DNA from: Niastella sp.
GTDB taxonomy: Bacteria; Bacteroidota; Bacteroidia; Chitinophagales; Chitinophagaceae
Length of the DNA: 38,335 nt
Assembly: GCA_017744515.1 (NCBI GenBank)
Contig: JAGIBF010000079.1
Coordinates: forward strand, 1-38,335
Reading direction: 5' to 3'
The position numbers and the translations under genes are program-made. The notes under the pieces were generated by a model, which ran no database searches, had not been told where the DNA came from, and saw nothing but the letters and a program-made list of their open reading frames with translations. Of the stretch, positions 1-8,360 are shown one piece after another; the stretch's first letter is position 1; every line of letters begins with the position of its first letter.

Positions 1-20
1 ATCTTTATACCGTTTATTAA

Positions 21-647
21 ATGGAATTGAGATCAAATAGGACACTTCAAGTTGGTGAAAACCCAGTAGCATTCCTTGAGCTAATGCATTTAGCATTGCA
101 GGGAAATGATAACTTAGTTGAGTTTGAATTTAGTTTGTATATCAGTGGTGGACAAGGGGTTACGTTAAAAAGAACAGTCTTTAGACTTAATAACGATCAA
201 CATCTGTTAACTATTGTAAAAAGAACAATAAATGGGCTTACTGTCAACCAGGAGTTAGCATTTCATTCGAATATTTACATTAACTCCGTACGCTACATAA
301 TTCCCTTAGTTGATTTTACATTTTCAGATATAAAAATTAAGGAGAGTCTAATTTATGACATTCATAATTACTTGAATGCGCCTGTTTACCTTTTCTCTAG
401 TGGAAGATCATTTCATGGATATGTATTAGACATCATTTCGTTAGAAGAATGGTATAAGTTTCTGGGGAAACTTTTATTACTTAATGACCCTTCTGGATAT
501 ATAGAAAACATCGATTCGCGTTGGATAGGTCACTCACTCGAGAACGGATTTAGTGCGCTTAGGTTGTCGTACAATTCAAGATATTATCTGAAGTCACCAT
601 CGTATATTAATGATTTTTCTGACACATTATTGAAGAAAAGGATTTAA
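21..647 (+). CDS. Hypothetical protein, possibly primase 1D-like (AEP-related)
   Basis: A 208-residue soluble protein without a signal peptide or membrane segment. An in-frame TAA lies directly before the ATG, so the start is firm and the gene is complete although it is near the window edge. Two blocks recall archaeo-eukaryotic primase folds: SSGRSFHGY at residues 126-134 (like the SGRGFH motif) and D165 followed by RWIGHSLENGFSALRLS at 166-183. The usual paired metal aspartates are not evident (only VDF near residue 98), so activity is doubtful. It converges on the vsr end of the methyltransferase-helicase operon with about 200 bp between, which suggests a DNA-metabolism or defence role. The family assignment is recalled from motifs only and is tentative. 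Confidence 0.55.
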   Translation: MELRSNRTLQVGENPVAFLELMHLALQGNDNLVEFEFSLYISGGQGVTLKRTVFRLNNDQHLLTIVKRTINGLTVNQELAFHSNIYINSVRYIIPLVDFTFSDIKIKESLIYDIHNYLNAPVYLFSSGRSFHGYVLDIISLEEWYKFLGKLLLLNDPSGYIENIDSRWIGHSLENGFSALRLSYNSRYYLKSPSYINDFSDTLLKKRI

Positions 648-852
648 TTCACTGTGAAACTATTTCGCTAACTGTGTAAGTTTCTGAAAAAGGTGCTCAA
701 AGTTAAAGCTTCCGTTATCTTTATTTTATCGGAAACAAATTCAGTAAATGGATTTTTAATCGAGATAACTAAAACATCGTACAAGAATATTCGATGCCCC
801 GTTTATTGTAGGTGAAGCCAAATGGTTCTCAGCGAATATATAGGAGCGGAAG

Positions 853-1260
853 TTATAGAGTAACATCAAGTGCCTTCCTGATGCGGTAAACAGTACGCGG
901 TTTCTCTAACTGGCATTCCCATACTCGCAAAACAAGCCACCCTCTTTTTTTTAGTGCCATTAATACATGACGATCGCGTTTGCGATTGCCGGAGATTTTG
1001 TTTTCCCAAAATTCGACATTGCTTTTCGGTACCTTGTAGCATCTGGGGCAGCCATGCCAAAAGCAACCGTCCACAAAAAGTGCTACTTTTTGCTTAGGCC
1101 AGCAAAAGTCTGGGGTTCCCTCAATGGAATAGTGCCGCCGCCATCCCTTCCATTTCTGTTGGCGAAGCAGGCTTGCCATTTTCTTTTCGGTTGTTTGGTT
1201 TCCTCGCGATCTTACCGCAGCCATATTGCGTGAGCGGGTAATCTTATCTACCTTATCCAT
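853..1260 (-). CDS. vsr: Very short patch repair endonuclease (Vsr)
   Basis: Vsr nicks DNA 5' of the T in T:G mismatches that arise when 5-methylcytosine deaminates, so it normally travels with a C5-cytosine methyltransferase. The protein has the family order: N-terminal ITRSRNMAAVRSRG, then the catalytic GTPDF (Asp corresponding to D51 of E. coli Vsr), FVDGCFWHGCPRC (metal and zinc ligands), VEFWENKI and the late VLRVWEC cysteine. The E. coli TH pair before GCFWH is VD here, a substitution common in homologues. A TTG six bases upstream (1266) would overlap the helicase stop, but ATG at 1260, two bases after that stop, is preferred. It is the last gene of a four-gene operon with the methyltransferase two genes upstream. 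Confidence 0.93.
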   Translation of the reverse strand: MDKVDKITRSRNMAAVRSRGNQTTEKKMASLLRQQKWKGWRRHYSIEGTPDFCWPKQKVALFVDGCFWHGCPRCYKVPKSNVEFWENKISGNRKRDRHVLMALKKRGWLVLRVWECQLEKPRTVYRIRKALDVTL

Positions 1261-1262
1261 TG

Positions 1263-4200
1263 TCAACGAGTTCGTGTTGAATGTGCTTCCGGCCGGCCAC
1301 AGAATCTAAGAAAATCGCAATTGACACATCTATCTGGTGAATGGTGCGAAGGCCCTTCGTGAAACTCTCTTTCTTTGATTTTTTTAGCTGTATTAATAAC
1401 AGTTTGCCGTGTTGTTGCCAATTCCAGGTCATTCAATTCGATAGTTTTCTGCTCTTGGCCAGCCTCCCGCTCACCAATGTATCGTATAATTCCGCGATCA
1501 GGTTCAAACTCCAATTCATGCTTCGCAGCTAGTCCATATATTCCAACTTGTTGTCGCATCATTTCCGTCGATAGGCCGGATGACGCTTTTTCGGAATTTT
1601 CTCCTGATTTGAAATCGATAATAGTAATACGCGGTGGATCATCTAACCGAACTAGATCAATGGAACCAGAAATCAGCAGGTTTTCTTCCGCAATGAGTGT
1701 TTCGAATTCCTTTTCAGGCATGAACTCAAGGGTGTTCAACTCATTGCTGTAATTGCGAACGTATTGTGCAATACCTATTTGTGCAGTTCTGCGCATATTT
1801 TCCAATGGATCGCCCGTAGTATACCGCAAATAAAATTTTCCGCTTTGTACCAGTTCGGTAGTTTTTTGTAATAAGGCCACTTCATCGGCGGCAAGTGCTC
1901 CCCAAACAGCGGGGTTAGAATTGATTTCACGTAATAGGTTATGTACGGCACGGCCATAACCGAAAGCTTGATCTATAGTGGGGGTAAAGCCAAGCACCTT
2001 GCGCAAATAGTAATCATGCGGACATTCAGTATAATAATGCAAATCAGTGAAACTGGTTACAAGTCTGTCATCTTTCTTTGTTTTGGTTGCCATATGAGCA
2101 ACGGATTGAACAAAATCTTCAAAAGTCGGTTCAATACGCCCACCTGCATTACGCACCATAGCCAGCAAAGGATCATAGAACTGCCTATTGTTTGCTCCCG
2201 ATTTTGAAATGAATAGATACCGTTCAGCTCTGGTTAGCGCAACATACATAAGGCGGCGTTCACCGTCAAAATTGTTGTTGTCAGCCAGCCGTCCGGGATT
2301 AACGGCTTGTAATATTACGCCGTCAAGAAAGAGGGTTGGTGCGCGTTTTGCCATGTTACTTGGAAAGCGTCGCGCCTTTACGTCGGCAAGGAATACCACC
2401 GGAAATTCCAGCCCTTTTGCTCCGTGGATCGTAGAAATGGTAACAGCGTTCGGTAGAGTGAGTAACGAGGCATCATCGGCCTTTGCCATAGATATACCCG
2501 AGACCGATATGGCGATTACCTGATACTTAAACTCGTCGGCTGTCGTCCATCCCGGCGTTTCAATACCCTTGATTAGTTTGCTGAACTGGCCGACATGAAA
2601 AAGAATGGACTCATGTGCAGCAGTGCCGTCGTCGATATCAAAAAGTTCCGCTTCCTCAATAAACCAATGCAGCAACTCCTGTGGGAAGATACGACGTGGT
2701 TTACCGTTACTGCGCATATATCTAGCAGCATCTTTGCATTTCAACAGCGCGAACTGACCCGCATATGGATTGGTTGTATCCTCGTATAGCTTGTGACTCA
2801 ATGCTTTGGCAAGCAACAGTAATCTGTCTTGTACCCCCACTTTTAGGACGTCGCGATTGATTAAATCATTGGCAGACGCACGTATCACGTTTTCAGGCGT
2901 GAAATCGGTTATGTTGAGATGTAGGCCCAATAAACCAATTATCTCGCGCCCCATGAAACTGTCCAGATTCGCCGTCATTGCTAGGCAGGCAAAGAATAAG
3001 AGTATTTCGCTTTGGGAAAATAAGTCAGGACCAGCTTTAACGATAAAAGGGATATTATGATTGCGTAGCGAATTCATGTATGTACGCACATCTGTCGAAG
3101 ATCGCAAAAGAATTGCCACATCCTTTAAGCCTATTCCCCTGGTTTCAGTCTTATCGTCATGATAAGCTCCCGTATTATCCCCCGCGTTTACAAGTGCATT
3201 AATGATAGATGCGATTCTATTAGCTTCGGCAACTGTATCCAAGAAGCTATTAATGGATACATGGCAATCCGAATAGTCGGTGCGGCTGGCATTGCCGTGT
3301 GCCATTGTGGGATTAGGTAAAGAGCCGAGCTGCTGAATGGTTTGTGACCATGCATTTGCAATGTTGATTATCCTTGGTGTTGATCTGTAATTGTTATTCA
3401 GTTCAATAACATTTCCATCGGCTGCGGCAGTAAACTCCTGATGCAATTCCGCCATTAAATCGACTCGTCCCCCACGGAAGCTGTAAATTGCCTGGCGATG
3501 GTCGCCCACCGCTGTCAAGTTGCCCTGAGCACCCACTAAATTCCTGATGATTTGAAGCTGAACGGGATTTGTGTCTTGTACTTCGTCAATAACAACATGA
3601 GTATGCATCTGCTGCACCTGTGAAATCAGTGCAGGACGTCGCCTGAATAATCTCGCGAGTTCGGATTGTATCGTGGAGAAGTCTAGGAATCGTCGGGCTC
3701 GCAGATAAGCATAATAACGGGCGGCGGTTCTTCCAAACGCCTGTGAAGAACTGTTATTACCGACATTAGTTAAAATGGTGGCGCCGCGAATCCAGTCATT
3801 TTCAGTAGCCACATCGTTCGGCAACTCTGCAGACGTAAGTTGAACCTCAAATTGATCGTGTTCATTAAGCTGATCATAGGTGTCAAAAAATATCTCTATA
3901 GTCTGATATAATCCAAAGTTTGATGCGATTTTCAATGAGGCAACATCCAGGTTATACGCCTTCTTTTGGAATAACGATAAACGTGCGACATCGTCGATCA
4001 TATCGTGATCGTAAAATTCTTCAGGCGCAAGCTCGCGAAGTTTTCTAAGACAAAAACCGTGTATCGTTCCGACATACATGCCCCCCAAAGTAGGGTCAGA
4101 GCCGGAAGGATGTATCCTTTCAATCCATTTTCTGATCCGGAATTTAAGTTCCTCGGCAGCGGACTCAGTAAATGTAAATGCTACAATGTGGTTTTTCGCT

Positions 4201-4361
4201 ATACCGTTTGCCACCCACCATGCGACCCGGCGCGCCATGACTTCGGTCTTCCCTGAACCGGCTCCGGCTACAACAAGCAGTTGTCGCGAGTTCTCTTGAA
4301 CAGCCGCTTTTTGCTCGTCGTTCAGGCCTTCCAAAAGGGCATGGAGTATGGTGTTATGCAT
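1263..4361 (-). CDS. UvrD/PcrA-like helicase with C-terminal PD-(D/E)XK Fe-S nuclease domain
   Basis: A 1032-residue superfamily 1A helicase fused to a RecB/AddB-like nuclease. Visible motifs: Walker A GAGSGKT (33-39), motif Ia AFTFTESAAEEL, motif II VVIDEVQDTNP (256-266), motif III GDHRQAIYSFRGG (286-298), the NNYRST motif IV region, motif V STIHGAKGLEFPVVFL and motif VI LMYVALTRAE. The last 250 residues hold ECPHDYYLRK, the nuclease core IIDFKSGE, and CVNCDFLRFC; the four cysteines match the 4Fe-4S staple of AddB/Cas4-type nucleases. It probably unwinds and degrades DNA. It sits 13 bp after the methyltransferase and touches vsr, so it is part of the modification operon; no conventional restriction enzyme is present, and this protein may play that part. 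That role is inference. Confidence 0.92.
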   Translation of the reverse strand: MHNTILHALLEGLNDEQKAAVQENSRQLLVVAGAGSGKTEVMARRVAWWVANGIAKNHIVAFTFTESAAEELKFRIRKWIERIHPSGSDPTLGGMYVGTIHGFCLRKLRELAPEEFYDHDMIDDVARLSLFQKKAYNLDVASLKIASNFGLYQTIEIFFDTYDQLNEHDQFEVQLTSAELPNDVATENDWIRGATILTNVGNNSSSQAFGRTAARYYAYLRARRFLDFSTIQSELARLFRRRPALISQVQQMHTHVVIDEVQDTNPVQLQIIRNLVGAQGNLTAVGDHRQAIYSFRGGRVDLMAELHQEFTAAADGNVIELNNNYRSTPRIINIANAWSQTIQQLGSLPNPTMAHGNASRTDYSDCHVSINSFLDTVAEANRIASIINALVNAGDNTGAYHDDKTETRGIGLKDVAILLRSSTDVRTYMNSLRNHNIPFIVKAGPDLFSQSEILLFFACLAMTANLDSFMGREIIGLLGLHLNITDFTPENVIRASANDLINRDVLKVGVQDRLLLLAKALSHKLYEDTTNPYAGQFALLKCKDAARYMRSNGKPRRIFPQELLHWFIEEAELFDIDDGTAAHESILFHVGQFSKLIKGIETPGWTTADEFKYQVIAISVSGISMAKADDASLLTLPNAVTISTIHGAKGLEFPVVFLADVKARRFPSNMAKRAPTLFLDGVILQAVNPGRLADNNNFDGERRLMYVALTRAERYLFISKSGANNRQFYDPLLAMVRNAGGRIEPTFEDFVQSVAHMATKTKKDDRLVTSFTDLHYYTECPHDYYLRKVLGFTPTIDQAFGYGRAVHNLLREINSNPAVWGALAADEVALLQKTTELVQSGKFYLRYTTGDPLENMRRTAQIGIAQYVRNYSNELNTLEFMPEKEFETLIAEENLLISGSIDLVRLDDPPRITIIDFKSGENSEKASSGLSTEMMRQQVGIYGLAAKHELEFEPDRGIIRYIGEREAGQEQKTIELNDLELATTRQTVINTAKKIKEREFHEGPSHHSPDRCVNCDFLRFCGRPEAHSTRTR

Positions 4362-4374
4362 TTTATATGACTTA

Positions 4375-5394
4375 TTATAAATATTTTGCTATTACTGCAG
4401 CATGAGCCGCTATAAAATTAGGCGGGAGAGCATTCCCTATCATCTGCGCAGCGTGGTGCTTACCCTTTCTAAGTGAGAAATAATAATTTTTTGGAAAGGA
4501 TTGAAGAATTGCAGCTTCTCTCAGAGTAATAGTTCTATCTTTTTGAGGGTGTATGAAACGTCCTTTTGAAGGATTTATACATCCTCCCGTAATCGTATTG
4601 GATACATCATCCCACCTTAGTCGGCCATACACATCCTTGAAACCGCCACATTTTTTATGACATTCTAGCTGTAGGGCGGAAGGTAAATCCATTCTACTGC
4701 CCCCATTTTTAGGTATTAACGAAATTAGCTTTGCAACCTTATCAGACCTGTTTTCCGGTAAATCATGTAATTCATCCCCGCTTTTGCCCGCTTGAGGCAT
4801 ATTCGATAAAACGTCCCTTACAGTAACTTTTTTCGTTCTAGGTTCAGCGAACGGTATATCGGCACTTTGTGAGGCTACAAGTATCATCCGCTTTCTACGC
4901 TGTGGAACGGAATAGTCAGAAGCGTCCAAAACATCATACCGTACCTTGTAGCCAAGATCAATAAGCGTTTTATTTACTTCTTCGATTCTGTAGTCCTTAG
5001 CCAAACCCGGCACATTTTCCATCATAAGTGCCTTTGGTCTGAACTCTTTAACAAACCTTATCATTTGAAAAACCAGATCATTCTGGGGCTCATCGATATC
5101 TTTACCGCCGTTTAACGTCCTCATAGAAGAGAATCCCTGACACGGTGGACAACCAGCCAGTAAATCCAGTTCTCCTTTTTTAAGTTTAAGATCAAGGCGC
5201 ATCTTACGGGGACTACACTTTTTAATATCGGTATGCCATACTCTCGTTTTCCGATGATTTTTCTTGTAAGTTTCTACGGCGAGATCGTCTATCTCAACAG
5301 CACCAATTACTGAAAAGCCTGCCTTTCTTAGCCCCAATGTCAAACCGCCGCAGCCGGAAAATAAATCTATTGCTGTTTTTGAACGCTTTTTCAT
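4375..5394 (-). CDS. DNA (cytosine-5-)-methyltransferase
   Basis: Transfers a methyl group from S-adenosylmethionine to C5 of cytosine in a specific DNA site. All core motifs are present in order in 339 residues: motif I DLFSGCGGLTLGLRKAGF (10-27), motif IV GCPPCQGFS with catalytic Cys85, motif VI MENVPGL (125-131), motif VIII VPQRRKR (163-169), motif IX REAAILQSFP and motif X MIGNALPP. The target-recognition segment between VIII and IX is about 100 residues; its specificity cannot be read from sequence. The associated vsr gene suggests a Dcm-like modification whose deamination products must be repaired. The start follows the XRE stop by 7 bp, so the two are probably translated from one message. 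Confidence 0.95.
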   Translation of the reverse strand: MKKRSKTAIDLFSGCGGLTLGLRKAGFSVIGAVEIDDLAVETYKKNHRKTRVWHTDIKKCSPRKMRLDLKLKKGELDLLAGCPPCQGFSSMRTLNGGKDIDEPQNDLVFQMIRFVKEFRPKALMMENVPGLAKDYRIEEVNKTLIDLGYKVRYDVLDASDYSVPQRRKRMILVASQSADIPFAEPRTKKVTVRDVLSNMPQAGKSGDELHDLPENRSDKVAKLISLIPKNGGSRMDLPSALQLECHKKCGGFKDVYGRLRWDDVSNTITGGCINPSKGRFIHPQKDRTITLREAAILQSFPKNYYFSLRKGKHHAAQMIGNALPPNFIAAHAAVIAKYL

Positions 5395-5401
5395 ACATTA
5401 A

Positions 5402-5818
5402 TTACTTATGTTTTTCCAGTAATTTCTGCAATAACTCTATTTTTTCCTTTTCGGCTAGCAACAAGCGTTCATATAGCTTTCTATTCTCCGTTATTTCTTC
5501 AGCCCATTTTTCCAATGGATTAAAATTGCACTTATAGTTGATTGTGGGGCCTGCGTTGATAACCGAATTATCATAATTGTTTTGGATATTATGGATTGCC
5601 GCCTCTTCATCAAAATTCTTAATCGCCTCCACCGGCACCTTTAAAGCCTTCGCCACCTGTTCCAACAAAGCCGGCTCAATCACCTCCTTTTGCTCCAACA
5701 GCGATATCTTACGCTGGTTCCAGTCATCTCCCAGTTCCAAAGCCAATGCTTCTTGCTTAATGCCTAACATTTCCCTGAATCTCTTAACGTTCCGGCCCTG
5801 ATGTATGGTTCTTTCCAT
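5402..5818 (-). CDS. XRE-family regulator, probable controller of the modification operon
   Basis: A helix-turn-helix DNA-binding protein. Residues 8-55 (counting from ATG at 5818) form an XRE domain: VKRFREMLGIKQEALALEL, then the recognition region DWNQRKISLLEQKEVI. The tail is charged and helical (EKWAEEITENRKLYERLL, EKEKIELLQKLLEKHK), probably a coiled coil for dimerisation. A TTG at 5842 in the same frame would add eight residues, but it lies on the -7 box and is rejected. The gene opens the XRE-methyltransferase-helicase-vsr operon, the position of a C protein in restriction-modification systems. Inverted repeats in its promoter (5861-5903) are likely operators, so autoregulation is probable. 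Confidence 0.85.
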   Translation of the reverse strand: MERTIHQGRNVKRFREMLGIKQEALALELGDDWNQRKISLLEQKEVIEPALLEQVAKALKVPVEAIKNFDEEAAIHNIQNNYDNSVINAGPTINYKCNFNPLEKWAEEITENRKLYERLLLAEKEKIELLQKLLEKHK

Positions 5819-5839
5819 GTATATGGTATTGATATACGA

Positions 5840-5847
5840 CAAATATA
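5840..5847 (-). promoter_or_regulatory. Bacteroidota -7 box (TATATTTG) of the XRE-methyltransferase operon
   Basis: On the minus strand TATATTTG matches the Bacteroidota -7 consensus TAnnTTTG exactly and lies 21 bases before the ATG at 5818. No good -33 TTG is seen at the usual distance; an inverted repeat occupies that place, which fits repression by an operon-encoded regulator. Confidence 0.6.
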
Positions 5848-5860
5848 GTAAAAACTAAAA

Positions 5861-5903
5861 CGGTAAAATACCGGGTAAAATACGGTTTACCGCTAAGATA
5901 CCG
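5861..5903. promoter_or_regulatory. Cluster of inverted and direct repeats, probable operators between divergent XRE genes
   Basis: CGGTAAAATACCG (5861-5873) is a perfect inverted repeat with a 3-base centre; GGTAAAATAC recurs with a 12-base period (5862 and 5874); CGGTTTACCG (5883-5892) is a second perfect palindrome; CGCTAAGATACCG follows to 5903 as a looser reverse copy. The array lies between two divergent XRE genes and over the -33 region of the left one. No protein-coding explanation fits. Confidence 0.65.
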
Positions 5904-5964
5904 CTTCCGGATTTTAAATACCAGTCCCCTGTACCGGAAATTGCCTCCAACCAAACCGTCATGT

Positions 5965-6273
5965 ATGGAAAACATATTCCTTATCTATTGCCGGAACACC
6001 CACCAGTACACGCCTGAAGCCGTTGCGGCACATTTAGGCATCAGCGTGGCCAACTACCTGGAGCTGGAAACCGGCGAGTTGTTCATTACGCCCGGACAGG
6101 CAGAGCAGTTAGGCCGACTTTACAACACGAAAAGAGACTACTTCTATGAGGCCGCAGAACTGATCGACCTGCTGCTGGCCCGTAATGAGATCATCCAGTA
6201 CCAGCGGGAGCAGATACGGCAACTGCGCCAATTGCTGGCCAATCCGGTAACGGGCAAATGCGAGCTTGTATAA
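5965..6273 (+). CDS. Small XRE-type helix-turn-helix protein
   Basis: About 102 residues from ATG at 5965 (a TTG at 5941 is the only upstream alternative). Residues 10-60 resemble an XRE domain, with YTPEAVAAHLGISVANYLELE followed by FITPGQAEQLGRLYN. The rest is a charged helix rich in R, Q and L (LLLARNEIIQYQREQIRQL), probably a coiled coil. It is divergent from the methyltransferase regulator across the repeat array and lies 21 bp before the MNT-HEPN gene, so it may regulate either side or act as the antitoxin-like partner of the HEPN protein. Which one is not decidable here. Confidence 0.75.
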   Translation: MENIFLIYCRNTHQYTPEAVAAHLGISVANYLELETGELFITPGQAEQLGRLYNTKRDYFYEAAELIDLLLARNEIIQYQREQIRQLRQLLANPVTGKCELV

Positions 6274-6294
6274 CCTATCCATCATAAACCCAGT

Positions 6295-7191
6295 ATGCAA
6301 GCCCATCCCGATCACCTGCCGGAACGCCAGCGCAGCCAGTTGGCCCACCTCATTACCAATATTGTTCAGGCCGTTGCTCCTGAATACATCCTGTGCTTTG
6401 GCACCCGCCTTGTCAGCAGGCAGCAATGGGGTTGTTTCCTGGCTGGTAGTACTATACCGCAACAGACTACTGCCGAATACGACCTGCTGGTCATCATTCC
6501 CACCAGAGACAAGCGGCAGGAACATGAGGTCGTACAAATGTGTGAGCAGCAAGGAGAGCAGTTGGACATAAAGGTTAACATCATTGTATACAGGTCTGAA
6601 GCCACCCGGGCTGCCCTCGACAAGGGCAGCTTCTTTTTTTATGCCATTTACGAGCATGGCTTTATGCTGTACAGGCATACAGGATTACCCTTACAAGAGC
6701 CGCTGACAGGAGAACTACCCACCACCGATACCACCCGGCCCACTTGGGAAAAAGAGAATGCGAGAGCCATGCAGTTCTACCTTACTGCCCGTCATTGCCT
6801 GGATACTGGCCGGACGGAGCTGGGCGTCTTCCTGCTTCACCAATCGGTACAACATACCTGCATGGCCCTGTTCAAATCGGTCATGGGCTACCGCTCCAAT
6901 ACCCATAACCTTATACGGCTGCTTTCCCTGACCGCTACCATATCACCAACCCTTACTCAAATCTTCCCAGCCAATACCCCGGAAGAGAAAGCACTGCTTA
7001 ACTACCTGCACGAAGCCTATTCAGGTTCCCGCTACCAGGAACACTATACGGTACCCGCAGATCAGGCAGCGATACTGGCTGAGCGAACCAAACAATTCAT
7101 CGAAACCGCTGCTACACTGCACCCGGAACAACCCGGTATGCAGGAAAAAGCACAACCCATCACATTTCCCATAACCATACAAAATGACTAA
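6295..7191 (+). CDS. MNT-HEPN fusion protein (nucleotidyltransferase-like plus HEPN domain)
   Basis: 298 residues in two parts. Residues 20-130 resemble a minimal nucleotidyltransferase: CFGTR near 34-38 stands where the GS motif is expected and EYDLLVIIP (61-69) where the metal aspartates lie; only one Asp of the pair is kept, so catalysis is doubtful. Residues 150-275 are a HEPN domain: AMQFYLTARHCLD, GVFLLHQSVQHTCMALF, then GYRSNTHNLIRLL and YSGSRYQEHY. In two-gene systems HEPN is an RNase toxin and MNT adenylates and silences it; here they are fused. The stop overlaps the start of the next XRE gene by 8 bp, indicating coupled translation. Toxin-antitoxin or defence function is inferred from family and context. 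Confidence 0.8.
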   Translation: MQAHPDHLPERQRSQLAHLITNIVQAVAPEYILCFGTRLVSRQQWGCFLAGSTIPQQTTAEYDLLVIIPTRDKRQEHEVVQMCEQQGEQLDIKVNIIVYRSEATRAALDKGSFFFYAIYEHGFMLYRHTGLPLQEPLTGELPTTDTTRPTWEKENARAMQFYLTARHCLDTGRTELGVFLLHQSVQHTCMALFKSVMGYRSNTHNLIRLLSLTATISPTLTQIFPANTPEEKALLNYLHEAYSGSRYQEHYTVPADQAAILAERTKQFIETAATLHPEQPGMQEKAQPITFPITIQND

Positions 7192-7486
7192 TCGAAAAAG
7201 ACCACCCGAAAGGGCAGAAAAAATAACTGAGTTTTTTCAACTATTGGGAGATACCCTGCATTTCCTTCGATTAAAGCGGGGATTGTCCATCCGGCAGTTG
7301 GCTGACGCTACCCATATGAGCCGCGAGGTTATCAGCAGGTTGGAAAAAGGCGTCCACCGCGAGGTACGCACTGCCACACTGGGCAAACTTTGCGACTTCT
7401 ACGACCTGACCGTCCGCGAGTTCTTTTCCTTTGCAGATGAAATACAAAAAGCAACAGCAGAGGAAGAGCAGGCAGATAAAGACTGA
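7184..7486 (+). CDS. XRE-family transcriptional regulator
   Basis: A 100-residue protein with a clear XRE domain at residues 18-72: LGDTLHFLRLKRGLSIRQLA, the recognition helix region MSREVISRLEKG, then LGKLCDFYDLTVREFF. The tail is acidic (AEEEQADKD). It starts inside the MNT-HEPN gene (8-bp overlap), so the two are translationally coupled. It may be the transcriptional autoregulator of that unit. Confidence 0.9.
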   Translation: MTNRKRPPERAEKITEFFQLLGDTLHFLRLKRGLSIRQLADATHMSREVISRLEKGVHREVRTATLGKLCDFYDLTVREFFSFADEIQKATAEEEQADKD

Positions 7487-7896
7487 ATACGCAGAACGCT
7501 CATTTTAAAACGTACTAACTGTCTGGATAACCTGCAATCGATGTTTTTCGATCAGGATTGAATAAATTCAAATAGCGGGCAAACGGTTTTCAAATGGCAG
7601 GCAAATCGCTTGTTTATACACCAGACAAAGGCTGGACAAGATACATAAACACCGCTTTTAGAAGCAGAGGGCAAATAAATACACTTTATGCTATACACAT
7701 TCATCAATAGGCAAAGACAAGAGGTTGCATGAAATGGATTTGAATATGCGATAGTATGGGATTTAGAATTAAGCTAAGTGCTTACTACTAATATCGATCA
7801 AAATCGCTTACAATCGCTCAAAATCGAATACCTGCGCCGGCCGTGCATAGTATCTTGGGTGGCATGATCTATTTTTAAATTCTAAACCCAATTTCT
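7487..7896. repeat. Gene-free stretch with short spaced repeats
   Basis: No coding region is supported in these 410 bases. Two repeat groups stand out. CAAATAGCGGGCAAA (7569-7583) and CAAATGGCAGGCAAA (7591-7605) are 22 bases apart, with a weaker GCAGAGGGCAAAT near 7665. Further on, AATCGCT, AATCGCT and AATCGA recur every 10 bases from about 7802 to 7827, that is on one face of the helix, about 70 bases before the next gene. These may bind a regulator or the nearby recombinase; no promoter box was recognised. Confidence 0.5.
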
Positions 7897-8145
7897 ATGC
7901 AAAAGTTCTTTAAAGAAGAGTTCCAGGTGCCGATCGATGCAATGGTCGAAGTTGCCAATGTAGTATGTGAACACAACCTTCACCATGTCATTACAGAAGT
8001 AGATGACTATGAAGAGATCATTACCCTGCAATTGGAGTACTCGAAGGAAGAAAGAGAGATCATCCATCAAATCGAAGATTTGATAGACGACTACTCAACC
8101 AGTGATGACGATGAAGAAGATGAAGATGAAGAGGACGATGAATAA
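7897..8145 (+). CDS. Small acidic protein of unknown function
   Basis: 82 residues, not recognised. It begins MQKFFKEEFQVPIDAMVEV, has a predicted alpha/beta body, and ends in an almost pure run of Asp and Glu from about residue 69. The reverse-strand frame over the same bases has no supporting features. Such strongly negative small proteins can mimic DNA, but nothing here proves it. It lies between the HEPN/XRE unit and the serine recombinase, so it probably belongs to the mobile region. Confidence 0.65.
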   Translation: MQKFFKEEFQVPIDAMVEVANVVCEHNLHHVITEVDDYEEIITLQLEYSKEEREIIHQIEDLIDDYSTSDDDEEDEDEEDDE

Positions 8146-8360
8146 ACAGCACTTCTTTTTTTCGAAAAAGATACAGTATGATTATTCCCCATGCCATGTT
8201 TGTTGCATCCTGTCACCTGCTCAACCTGGTTGATGCAGGTAATAGGATAACTGATATGGATATGTCATTATTTTCTTGACAGGCTACTTTCCATTTTGTT
8301 TATTTAACCCTATCTTATGAAACCGCGCCTAAAGCCCTTGCCCAATCATACAATGTGTAG

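Noticed and set aside
7561..7830. Possible CRISPR array
   Set aside because: Repeats are short (7-15 bases), with 10- and 22-base periods and no spacers of CRISPR size; no cas genes.
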